Of a stretch of 64,000 nt of DNA, positions 1-7,631 are shown in pieces. The DNA is taken from positions 280,650 through 344,649 of the forward strand of contig NZ_QWGB01000004.1 in NCBI RefSeq assembly GCF_003576345.1, written 5' to 3'. Source of the stretch: Henriciella barbarensis. GTDB taxonomy: Bacteria; Pseudomonadota; Alphaproteobacteria; Caulobacterales; Hyphomonadaceae. The translations under genes were made by a program, and so were the position numbers. The notes under the pieces are model-generated. The model saw nothing but the letters and a program-made list of their open reading frames with translations, was not told the DNA's origin and made no database searches. Position 1 is the stretch's first letter, and each line of letters starts with the position of its first letter.

Positions 1-1155
1 CATACCATCCGGGACGCCGTTCCGCGTGCCTGTTACGGTTTGATCGTCGGTCCCGACCTGCTCGTCTTCATACCGGTCTGCGCCGATGGTGATGGTGTTC
101 TCGCTCTGGCCAAGCGTGAAGCGGGACGCGTTGCGGACGCTGAAACCCGTCGTTTCAATATCTCGAGAGATCGTGCGCGGGACAGTTTGGTCGAACTCAT
201 CAACCTTGCTGTCAGTCTGATAGGCCGTCAGGGTCGTGTCGATCCAGTCATTGCTGGCGGGATTGAAGGTAATGGCGGCGCGGTAGGTGTCGGTAACGAT
301 GTCCTTTTCGACATCGCGGTCGAGGGCGGTGCTGCCGATACCGGCAAGCCCCTGGCCATTGTTCGGCTCGATCGCTGTATTGTCGAAACGTTGCCAGGAG
401 GCTTCGAGGCTTATTGCGTCCGTTAGCGCGTAGCTGCCCTTGAGGAGGGCGGACTGGATATCGTCATCGGAGGGCAGGGACGCGCCCGAGCCAAGCTCGA
501 TATCGCCAGACTGGCGCAGGCCAATGCTGGCGACGCCGTCGAACTTGCCCTGGCGCGTAAAGCCGGAGAGGGTGGCGAGGGTCTCTTCGTTCACACTCTG
601 ATAGCCGAGCCGGATACGGGCGCCCATGGTTTGATCGTCTTCGAGGAAGTCTGCTGCGTCTACGCTTTCAAAGGCGAGGACACCGCCGACGGCGCCAGAC
701 CCGTAGAGCGCGGAGGCGGGGCCCTTTACGACTTCTGCCGTGCCGATGAGTTCGGGATCCAGGAAGAAGCGGCCGTCATGCGCTGAGGTAAAGCTCTGAC
801 GCGCGCCATCGATGAGCACAAGGACGTTCTGGCCGGACAGGCCGCGAATGCTGGGCAGCTCGCCTGTTCTGCGCGGGCCACCGGCAAAATCGAGCCCCGG
901 CACATCACGCAACGCATCGGAAACGGCCGATGGCGCGAGTGTGTCGAGATCATCGCGCGTGATCACGCTGACTTGGCCGGGATAGTCGAAGACAGGGATC
1001 GGGTTGGATGTGCCGTATACGGTTACTGTCTCCTCGCGGCGCTCTTCTTGTTCGATTTCCGGCGCAGCCGCCTGCGAATAGGCAGGGGCGGTGAGAACTA
1101 GCGCCGTTCCCAGCAATAGCCCGGTCCTGAGTCTACTGTGCATCTGTGTCGTCAT
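1..1155 (-). CDS. TonB-dependent heme/hemoglobin-type outer membrane receptor (C-terminus cut by window edge)
   Basis: The frame is open from an ATG at 1155 to the window edge, giving 385 residues of a longer protein. The start has a GAGGGGA ribosome binding site about 7 nt upstream. A signal peptide of about 30 residues is followed by the short sequence EETVTVYG, which resembles a TonB box. A plug domain follows, with the segments NVLVLIDGARQSF, HDGRFFLDPELIG and GPASALYGSGAVGGV. These are typical of hemin/hemoglobin receptors of the HutA/HmuR type. Such receptors take up heme across the outer membrane using TonB energy. The gene is divergent from a DUF6607 gene, and a Fur-box-like sequence lies between them, so iron repression is likely. 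The barrel's C-terminal half lies outside the window; substrate is inferred from plug similarity only. Confidence 0.88.
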   Translation of the reverse strand, partial: MTTQMHSRLRTGLLLGTALVLTAPAYSQAAAPEIEQEERREETVTVYGTSNPIPVFDYPGQVSVITRDDLDTLAPSAVSDALRDVPGLDFAGGPRRTGELPSIRGLSGQNVLVLIDGARQSFTSAHDGRFFLDPELIGTAEVVKGPASALYGSGAVGGVLAFESVDAADFLEDDQTMGARIRLGYQSVNEETLATLSGFTRQGKFDGVASIGLRQSGDIELGSGASLPSDDDIQSALLKGSYALTDAISLEASWQRFDNTAIEPNNGQGLAGIGSTALDRDVEKDIVTDTYRAAITFNPASNDWIDTTLTAYQTDSKVDEFDQTVPRTISRDIETTGFSVRNASRFTLGQSENTITIGADRYEDEQVGTDDQTVTGTRNGVPDGM

Positions 1156-1178
1156 GATTTCCCCTCATGATTAGTTTG

Positions 1179-1197
1179 AGAATGATTTGCAGTCGCT
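1179..1197. promoter_or_regulatory. weak second Fur-box-like sequence
   Basis: The sequence GAGAATGATTTGCAGTCGC matches 11 of 19 positions of the classical Fur box. It lies 24 bp upstream of the receptor start and next to a better match at 1229. It may be a secondary site, but it could also be chance. Confidence 0.3.
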
Positions 1198-1228
1198 CTC
1201 TTTGCACAAGCAATCAGCTATTGCAAAC

Positions 1229-1247
1229 GATTCTCACTATCATTATC
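1229..1247. promoter_or_regulatory. Fur-box-like operator between divergent heme genes
   Basis: The 19-mer GATTCTCACTATCATTATC matches 14 of 19 positions of the consensus GATAATGATAATCATTATC, with the right half perfect. It lies in the 140-bp gap between the divergent heme receptor and DUF6607 genes. Iron-dependent repression of both by Fur (or an Irr/RirA-type functional equivalent) is inferred. Confidence 0.6.
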
Positions 1248-1295
1248 AAAAGGCGAAATGCGGCTCGTTCCTGGAGCCTGGAAAGAGGGATAAAC

Positions 1296-2348
1296 ATGAA
1301 ACTTTCTGCTTCACTCAGTGCGCTGGCCTGCGCCGGTGTTTTGCTAGCTTCTGGCGTGACAACGGGCACGGTCATCGGACAAAGCGCGCAGGCTCAAACT
1401 GCGGCGGCCGATACGCCAGCTGCGGCGTTCGAGCGTGATCGACAATCCATCCTGGCTATGACGGGCGACTATAAGGTGACGTTCGACTTCATCGAGACGG
1501 TGCCGTTCCTGAAGGACTATGAGCTGAAAGAGCGCAAGCTGTCGGGCGGCAATGAGATCGTCCGGGTGATCGAAGACACGGGCGACTTCATCAGCCTGCA
1601 GCACATACTTGTCGTCGGACCTGAGGATGCCCCCATCGTGGTCAAGCACTGGCGTCAGGACTGGCAGTATGAGCCGCAGCGAGTTCTGGTTTTCATTGGC
1701 GGCAATGCGTGGGAATGGCGCGACGTGCCGGCCAGTGAGCGCGCAGGCGCCTGGTCGCAGACCGTGTATCAGGTTGATGACGCGCCTCGTTACGGTGCGG
1801 TGGGTGACTGGATCTATGAGGACGGGATCGCCGAGTGGACCCCGCCAGCCGAATGGCGCCCGCTTCCGCGCCGCGATATGACGACGCGTGACGACTATCA
1901 TGCAGTCGATGCGGTCAACCGGCATACGATCACTCCCAATGGCTGGGTGCATGAACAGGACAATTCCAAGCTGATCCTGACCGAAGAGCCGCAGGCGCTG
2001 GTCCGCGAGATTGGTGTGAACACCTACCGGCGTAATTCCGACTTCGACGTAGCGGTGGGAGATTCCTACTGGGCAGCGACCGAAGACTATTGGGCTGGCG
2101 TGCGCGATGAGTGGGCAGAGATCGAGGCCGAATACCCGCGCTTTGCCATCACCATAAAAGGCGAAACCGAAGCCCTGTATAATCCGCTACTTGGCCTTGC
2201 GAATGAGGTTCAGGCGGGTGAGCGCGATACCGCGTCGGCCGTGACCGAAGCGAGATCTGTCATCCGCAGTTTCGTGACCCCCGATATCAGTGCGCTTGCT
2301 GACCGGCTTCGCCCGGCAGACCAGTCAGCTGTCGGGGAAGAAGGATGA
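1296..2348 (+). CDS. DUF6607 family exported protein, linked to heme uptake
   Basis: 350 residues from the ATG at 1296, which has a GAGGGA site just upstream and begins a clear signal peptide (MKLSASLSALACAGVLLASG, then an AQA-type end). The in-frame start 129 bp upstream would place the Fur-like site inside the gene and is rejected. The body carries conserved-looking W-rich stretches (KHWRQDWQYEP, GNAWEWRDVP, EWRPLPRRD) that I recognise as the DUF6607 family. Members commonly sit beside TonB heme receptors. Biochemical role is unknown; a periplasmic role in heme or iron handling is inferred from position. Its stop overlaps the start of the next gene (ATGA), so the two are translationally coupled. 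Confidence 0.72.
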   Translation: MKLSASLSALACAGVLLASGVTTGTVIGQSAQAQTAAADTPAAAFERDRQSILAMTGDYKVTFDFIETVPFLKDYELKERKLSGGNEIVRVIEDTGDFISLQHILVVGPEDAPIVVKHWRQDWQYEPQRVLVFIGGNAWEWRDVPASERAGAWSQTVYQVDDAPRYGAVGDWIYEDGIAEWTPPAEWRPLPRRDMTTRDDYHAVDAVNRHTITPNGWVHEQDNSKLILTEEPQALVREIGVNTYRRNSDFDVAVGDSYWAATEDYWAGVRDEWAEIEAEYPRFAITIKGETEALYNPLLGLANEVQAGERDTASAVTEARSVIRSFVTPDISALADRLRPADQSAVGEEG

Positions 2349-3145
2349 TAAGATCGCTTCTCATCGGGGCTGCGACGCTGTTCGTTGCGGCCCCTGCCTT
2401 GGCGCATGCGGGGTTTATCGTACCGATTACCGAAAGTCCGGATGAGGAAGGCAGAATTTTCTTCCATGCGACGTTCAGCGACGACTTCCCGCAGATGGAA
2501 ATTGGTCTGACCTCAGACGCGTGGACGATCGTGACGCCTGCGGGAGAAGTGGGAGAATTCGGCCGTCTGGCAGAACGCCCCGACCGAACAATTCTTGAAG
2601 CGACGCTGGAGGAAAGCGGGCTTTACCGTTTCTCGTCGGGCGAACGGCTCGGCCGCACGGGCGAGGTCGCGCGGATTGCCGGCACATATTTCCTGCTCGG
2701 AGGCGACGGTCTGGACAAGGAAACGCTGCCAGAGGAGGCGGATGTTCTCACCTCCCAGACCGCGACCGTGTCAGATCTTTATCTGGCGTTTGGGAAGGGG
2801 CCGCACGCATCTCTGGAGAGTGAAATCGGCCGACTGGCGATCCGGCCGGGCGCGAACCCTGCGGATATTCGGGTCGGTGAGCGATTTGGAGCGGACGTCC
2901 TGTTCGATGGCGCGCCTCTCGCGGGCTATGACGTTACACTCTTTTCGCCTGGCTCCAGCCGGGAAGAGGGCGAGCCGGACACGGCTTTGAAGACCGATGA
3001 GAGTGGCCGCCTTGCATTTACCGCGTCAGCGCCCGGCGAGCACCTGCTCATGGTCCGGCACATCGCGCCGTCACCTGACCGGGCTGAAACCGATGTGCGT
3101 AGCTATACAACGACGCTGACACTGCTCGTTGAGGCGGCTGAGTAG
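2345..3145 (+). CDS. DUF4198 domain-containing exported protein
   Basis: 266 residues with a cleavable signal peptide ending near ALA-HAG, so the mature protein begins with a histidine. The family (DUF4198, related to NikM-type accessory domains and found beside metal uptake genes) is mostly beta-strand and periplasmic. The C-terminal half (about residues 175-262) looks like a carboxypeptidase-regulatory-like beta sandwich, with the segment LKTDESGRLAFTASAPGEHLL. The ATG overlaps the stop of the DUF6607 gene by 4 nt, which supports a two-gene operon under the same Fur-like control. The function is probably in heme or metal handling, by inference only. Confidence 0.7.
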   Translation: MIRSLLIGAATLFVAAPALAHAGFIVPITESPDEEGRIFFHATFSDDFPQMEIGLTSDAWTIVTPAGEVGEFGRLAERPDRTILEATLEESGLYRFSSGERLGRTGEVARIAGTYFLLGGDGLDKETLPEEADVLTSQTATVSDLYLAFGKGPHASLESEIGRLAIRPGANPADIRVGERFGADVLFDGAPLAGYDVTLFSPGSSREEGEPDTALKTDESGRLAFTASAPGEHLLMVRHIAPSPDRAETDVRSYTTTLTLLVEAAE

Positions 3146-3350
3146 CGAATGCTCTCGACCTGATGTCGGATCAAACATCCCGAAGGCCCGCTATGAGCCC
3201 GTCCTTCAGGGACAGGCATTGACCGCATCACGTTCGTGTTAGGTTGTCCGGATCGGGATTGACAGCGCCGGTGCAAGACCGTCGAGTGGGCACCGAGCGA
3301 TGTGCCTGGGTAGACAAAATAAATGGCACACGTCTGGAGGAAACGGTGCC

Positions 3351-4859
3351 ATGGTGATTGTGGACCCTGAGGCTGCGCCGATCGCGCCAGCGACATCTCC
3401 GTCAGCACATGACGGACTGAGCCGCCGCGCGATCTATTTACACGGCTCGCTCGCCATTCCGCTGGCGATCTATGGCTATCCGTTGGCGATCTGGCTGCCG
3501 CCATATTATGGCGCGAGCCTTGGCAGTCTGGCCCTTGTTGGCACGCTCCTGATGCTGGCGCGCTTTACTGACGTCTTCACCGACCCCCTCATGGGCGAGA
3601 TCTCCGACCGGGGACGCACGCGGTTCGGGCGACGCAAACCCTACATGGTGCTCGGCGCGCCCTGTCTCATGGTGTCGTCCTGGTTCCTGTTCGTGCCGCC
3701 TGACGGGGCGGGGGTGCTCTATCTGCTTTGCTGGCTGACCGCCTTCTTTGCCTCGGCTACGATGATCCAGATCCCCTTCCGGGCCTGGGGGGCAGAGCTG
3801 TCGGCCGATTATCACGTCCGCAGCCGGGTAACGGCCGTGCGAGAGTTCTTCGTCCTCGGCGGGCTGTTGCTTGCCGCGGCCGTGCCGATGGTGGTGGAGA
3901 TCCTCGCCGATGGCGGCGCCGTAGCAGAAGTTTTCTCGGCCATGTGGCGCGACATGATCGGCGCGTTTTCCGGTGAGATCATGAACCGGGTGCCGAGCGA
4001 CCGCTCTGCGCTTGTGAGGCCGGTTCTTTTCTGGCTCGCCATCACGATCATCGTCGCGGTGCCGCTGTTGACGCTGCTTGTGGTCACGACCGTAAAGGAG
4101 CCCCCGCCCGCCGCCCGCGAGCGCGTGCCAGTCATTGAAGGCTTCCGGCACATGTGGCGCAACGGTCCGATGCGCCGGGTCCTGATGATCGCCTTCCTGG
4201 TGGTCGCCGGCGAGAGCCTGCGCAACGCCGTTTCCCTGTTCTTCATTCGCGATATCGTCGGTATTCCGACAATCGGGGCAGCCTATTTTCTTTATTTCGT
4301 GGCAGGGATCTCTGCGATCCCGTTCTGGCTGTGGATGGGACGTAAGGTGGGCAAGCACCGCGCCTTTCTTGGCACGCTTGGCTTTGTAAGCTTTGTGAGC
4401 GCGGCAAACCTCTTCCTCGGCTATGGCGACTATTTCGCGTTCTTCTGCCTCTTCCTGATGAAGGGCTTTGCTTTCGGTGGGCTCCAATTCCTGCCGCTGG
4501 CGATGCTCGCCGATGTGGTCGACGTCGACAGCGCGCGTTCTGGCGGGCGAAGAGCCGGGGCCTATTTCGCGGTCATCGGCCTGTCGGAGAAACTGGCGGC
4601 GGCCATATTCACCGGCATCGCACTCAATATCGCAGGACTGCTCGGCTATCAGGCGATGGGGGCGGCGGCTTCGGCAGATCAAGGCGTGCTTGCGCTACGC
4701 CTGGTCTACTGTCTCGGGCCGATTGCCCTTTACAGCCTCGCGGTGCCGCTCATCTGGAGCTATCCGCTGACGCCTGAACGCCATGCACGCCTGCGCGCAG
4801 GACTGGAGCGGCGCGCCAAACGGCTGGCCGCGGCGAAGAAGGCAGAGAGCCAGGCGTAG
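3351..4859 (+). CDS. MFS transporter of the glycoside-pentoside-hexuronide (GPH) cation symporter type
   Basis: 502 residues from the ATG at 3351, preceded by GGAGGAAA with good spacing. About 12 hydrophobic segments are visible. The motif DVFTDPLMGEISDRGRTRFG followed by RRKP, after the second membrane segment, is the signature of the MFS_2/GPH branch, which couples uptake of sugars or other small organic molecules to H+ or Na+. The tail is basic (ERRAKRLAAAKKAE). It is convergent with an acyl-CoA ligase gene with only 14 bp between the stops. The substrate cannot be told from sequence. Confidence 0.85.
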   Translation: MVIVDPEAAPIAPATSPSAHDGLSRRAIYLHGSLAIPLAIYGYPLAIWLPPYYGASLGSLALVGTLLMLARFTDVFTDPLMGEISDRGRTRFGRRKPYMVLGAPCLMVSSWFLFVPPDGAGVLYLLCWLTAFFASATMIQIPFRAWGAELSADYHVRSRVTAVREFFVLGGLLLAAAVPMVVEILADGGAVAEVFSAMWRDMIGAFSGEIMNRVPSDRSALVRPVLFWLAITIIVAVPLLTLLVVTTVKEPPPAARERVPVIEGFRHMWRNGPMRRVLMIAFLVVAGESLRNAVSLFFIRDIVGIPTIGAAYFLYFVAGISAIPFWLWMGRKVGKHRAFLGTLGFVSFVSAANLFLGYGDYFAFFCLFLMKGFAFGGLQFLPLAMLADVVDVDSARSGGRRAGAYFAVIGLSEKLAAAIFTGIALNIAGLLGYQAMGAAASADQGVLALRLVYCLGPIALYSLAVPLIWSYPLTPERHARLRAGLERRAKRLAAAKKAESQA

Positions 4860-4873
4860 GGACGCGTGGTTCC

Positions 4874-6322
4874 CTAAAGCCGCGCCGCGCGCAAATCCTT
4901 CCGGCGGGTCTTTCCGGCGTCATCGCGTAAAGGTTCGCGGACGAGTTCAATGGATTTGGGGAGCTTGTAGGTGACGAGCCGCTCGCGCAGATGCGCGGTG
5001 AGGGCGGCTTCGTCGAGGTCACCTTTCGGCATGTCGATAATGACGTGGAGGCGCGATCCCATATCCTCATCCGGCAGGCCGATGACAGCAGATGAGCGCA
5101 CGCCTTCGAAGGCGTCGAGCGCGGCTTCGATCTCGGCGGGGTAGATATTCGCGCCGCCGACGATGATCATGTCTGACTTGCGGTCGGTGAGGTAGAGATA
5201 GCCGTCGGCGTCCATCCAGCCCATGTCGCCAAGGCTTTCCCAGCCGCCCTCAATCGCCTTGGCCTCGGCGCCGAGATAATAGTAGGAGCTGCCTTGTCCC
5301 GCGAGCGGGCGGAGGAACACCTCACCCACTTCGCCAGGCGGCAGGGCCTCGCCGTCCTCCCCGACAATCTTCATCTCGCAAGTCTCTACGGGTCTGCCGA
5401 CGCTGCCCTTATGCGTCAGCCATTCAGTGCCCTGTATCGTGGTCGAGCCCTGACCCTCTGTGCCGCCATAAAGCTCCCAGATCACTTCGGGCCCCAGCCA
5501 CTCGATGAAGGCCTCTTTCAGCCAGGGCGGGCAGGGCGCAGCAAGGTGCCAGAGCGCATTGAGGCTCGAGACGTCATAGCGGGTGCGCACCTCATCCGGC
5601 AGGGCCCAGATCCGGCGCATCATGGTCGGCACCATATAGGCGGTTTCGAGCTTCATCCGGTCGATCAGCTCCAGCGTTTTCTCGGCATCGAAACGGGTGG
5701 TGACGGCAACGCTCGCGCCTTTGAAGAGGGCGATGGTGGCCCACATGAAGGGGCCATTATGGTAGAGCGGACCGGGGATCAGCATCGAGCCCTGCGTGCG
5801 GATTTCGAGGAAATCCATGTCGGTGTCCCACTCGGCGGGCAGCTTCGACACGATGAGCTTTGGCCGACCCGTGGAGCCGCCTGACGTCATCGCTTTAAGG
5901 GATGCGGCGGTTTTCTCGGGCAGCGGGTCTTCGGACAGGGCTTCGTCAGGCGTGTAGCCAGCCGGGATGGACGGGGTCGGCGCGTATTCGCCGTCCGCAG
6001 CGCCAACGACGAGGGCGGGCTTGCCGAGCTCGACGATCTGGTCGCGTTCATACTTCGGCAGGCGGGCGGAAACAGGCTGCGGCGTCGCGCCAAGCTTCCA
6101 GGCGGCAAAAGTGGCCTCGAAGAATTCCAGGCTGTTGGGCAGGGCGATGGTGACGAAGTCATTTTCCTTGACGCCAAGGTCCGCGTAGGCCCGTGCCAGC
6201 CGGTTGGTGCGCGCATCAAGCTCTGCCCATCTGATCTGATGCCCCTCATGGTCGACAGCGACCCGCTCCGGCTGGATAGCCGCCCAATGGGCAAGAATAC
6301 GCGAAAGGGACAAGACAGGCAT
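4874..6322 (-). CDS. AMP-forming acyl-CoA synthetase/ligase
   Basis: 482 residues from the ATG at 6322, which has GGAGGGA at a 7-nt spacing. An in-frame start 30 bp upstream lacks this site. Adenylate-forming enzyme motifs appear in order: TSGGSTGRPKLI (phosphate loop), YGGTEGQGST, then GDMGWMDADGYLYLTDRKSD (hinge), and a C-terminal GKTRRKDL holding the catalytic lysine. The enzyme activates a carboxylic acid with ATP and CoA. The STGRPK variant loop and overall length fit the fatty-acyl or bile-acid/steroid-type CoA ligases, but the acid is unknown. The gene faces the MFS transporter and is not in an operon with it. Confidence 0.88.
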   Translation of the reverse strand: MPVLSLSRILAHWAAIQPERVAVDHEGHQIRWAELDARTNRLARAYADLGVKENDFVTIALPNSLEFFEATFAAWKLGATPQPVSARLPKYERDQIVELGKPALVVGAADGEYAPTPSIPAGYTPDEALSEDPLPEKTAASLKAMTSGGSTGRPKLIVSKLPAEWDTDMDFLEIRTQGSMLIPGPLYHNGPFMWATIALFKGASVAVTTRFDAEKTLELIDRMKLETAYMVPTMMRRIWALPDEVRTRYDVSSLNALWHLAAPCPPWLKEAFIEWLGPEVIWELYGGTEGQGSTTIQGTEWLTHKGSVGRPVETCEMKIVGEDGEALPPGEVGEVFLRPLAGQGSSYYYLGAEAKAIEGGWESLGDMGWMDADGYLYLTDRKSDMIIVGGANIYPAEIEAALDAFEGVRSSAVIGLPDEDMGSRLHVIIDMPKGDLDEAALTAHLRERLVTYKLPKSIELVREPLRDDAGKTRRKDLRAARL

Positions 6323-6429
6323 GGGCGGTTCCCTCCGAGCAGGCCATCTCATGCGGCCAGTGCTTTCTTCTGGCGCTAAGCCTAGCGATTTGGACGCGAA
6401 GGGGAAGGTGGGAGTTTGTGGAATGCAGA

Positions 6430-6834
6430 TTACTGATCGACCTGCCCTAGCGCCGCCAGAACGCGGCAGTCGCCGACCTGACCGCCGGCGCAGGAATGGA
6501 GCATGCGTTCCAGTTCTGTTTCCAGCGCCTTCAGCTGGCGCAGGCGATTGCGGATGTCGGCGAGCTGATTGCGGGCGATCTCATCGACAGAGGCGCAGTC
6601 CTGATCCGGGCTGGTCTGAAGTTCGATGAGTTCGCGGATGGCCTCTATGGGAAAGCCGAGCTCACGCGCCTGGCGGATAAAGGCCAGCCGCTGGACCGCA
6701 CTCTCGTTATACTGGCGTTGACCGCCCGCGGAGCGGTCAGGCTGGCCCATCAGGCCAATGGTCTCATAGTAGCGGATCGTTGTGACCTTGACGCCAGCGA
6801 GGCTGGAGAGGCGGCCAATTGTGAGCGCTTTCAT
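6430..6834 (-). CDS. MerR-family metal-responsive regulator (ZntR/CadR/MerR type)
   Basis: 134 residues. The N-terminal winged helix (IGRLSSLAGVKVTTIRYYE) is canonical for MerR proteins, and a long dimerization helix spans about residues 80-110. Cys80, Cys115 and Cys123 lie at the positions used by MerR and ZntR-like proteins to bind Hg, Zn, Cd or Pb. The gene is divergent from a CDF metal transporter with a MerR-type operator in the 89-bp gap. The metal cannot be fixed from sequence; the three-cysteine pattern excludes the CueR two-cysteine monovalent type. Confidence 0.88.
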   Translation of the reverse strand: MKALTIGRLSSLAGVKVTTIRYYETIGLMGQPDRSAGGQRQYNESAVQRLAFIRQARELGFPIEAIRELIELQTSPDQDCASVDEIARNQLADIRNRLRQLKALETELERMLHSCAGGQVGDCRVLAALGQVDQ

Positions 6835-6853
6835 GGAAACTGCCTTTTCTGGC

Positions 6854-6884
6854 TTGAGGCTATAGTGACTGTAGACTGTAGGGT
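6854..6884 (+). promoter_or_regulatory. MerR-type promoter/operator of the CDF transporter
   Basis: A -35-like TTGAGG (6854-6859) and a -10-like TAGGGT (6879-6884) are separated by 19 bp, longer than the usual 17. The spacer contains the dyad CTATAGTGACTGTAG (6860-6874), nearly palindromic. This overlong spacer with a central dyad is the hallmark of promoters that MerR proteins untwist on metal binding. It starts 70 bp upstream of the CDF gene. Confidence 0.75.
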
Positions 6885-6923
6885 CTGGCTAATGCGAATC
6901 TGCCAAGATCGAAAGGCGTTTGA

Positions 6924-7553
6924 ATGTCCAATTGCTGTGAACCCAAAAATTTCGACGGAACCAGCCGCGCCTATCGCCGCGCCCTCATCGCCGTAATTTT
7001 TATCAATGCGGTCATGTTCTTTGTAGAAATGAGCGCAGGGCTAGCGTCGGGCTCGCAGTCGCTGAAGGCCGATGCACTCGACTTTGGCAGCGACAGTGCC
7101 ACCTATGCGCTGAGCCTGATGGTCATCGGCATGTCGGTCCGTACGCGGGCGATTGCCTCTCTGGTCAAGAGCGGGTCACTGGCAATTATTGCAGGGGTAA
7201 TCCTGTTTACCACGCTCATGCGCGTGTTCGCGGAAGGCGCGCCTGAGGCAGCCACAATGGGCGTCATCGGCGTGGTCGCGCTGCTTGCGAATCTTGCAAG
7301 CGTGCTGATCCTGCTACGCTGGCGCGATGGGGACAGCAATGTCAGGTCAGTCTGGTTGTGCTCACGTAATGATGCCATCGGAAATGTCGGGGTGATCGCG
7401 GCGGGCGGCGCGGTGGCCTGGACGGGTATGGCGTGGCCCGACCTTGCTGTGGCGGCGCTTCTGGCGGGGCTGTTCCTGCGCTCGGCGGTCAGTATTACCC
7501 AGCAGGCAATGTCGGAGATCCGCGACGAGAAGGCGCAGCAGGCCGGCGCTTGA
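6924..7553 (+). CDS. short CDF-family divalent metal transporter lacking the C-terminal domain
   Basis: 209 residues with about six hydrophobic segments, so only the membrane domain of a cation diffusion facilitator; the usual 80-90 residue cytoplasmic domain is missing. The N-terminus has a CC pair (residues 4-5). The transport site in TM2 reads D53-xxx-D57 and in TM5 C146-xxx-D150, where Zn transporters usually have HxxxD in both. FieF has DxxxD plus HxxxD, so the TM5 cysteine is unusual. CDF proteins export Zn, Cd, Co, Fe or similar from the cytoplasm by proton exchange. The MerR-type promoter upstream suggests metal-induced expression; a TonB receptor gene follows 78 bp downstream on the same strand. 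Confidence 0.85.
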   Translation: MSNCCEPKNFDGTSRAYRRALIAVIFINAVMFFVEMSAGLASGSQSLKADALDFGSDSATYALSLMVIGMSVRTRAIASLVKSGSLAIIAGVILFTTLMRVFAEGAPEAATMGVIGVVALLANLASVLILLRWRDGDSNVRSVWLCSRNDAIGNVGVIAAGGAVAWTGMAWPDLAVAALLAGLFLRSAVSITQQAMSEIRDEKAQQAGA

Positions 7554-7631
7554 CCCTCCACTGGCTGTAGGGATTACGCCGCGTGCATTGATGGCGGTGT
7601 GCAGGCCGCGGATGAAACGGAAACCCGACTG

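Noticed and set aside
3438..4682. 414-codon open frame opposite the MFS gene
   Set aside because: Antisense shadow: low-complexity His/Arg/Glu-rich translation, no ribosome binding site, complete overlap with a well-supported transporter.
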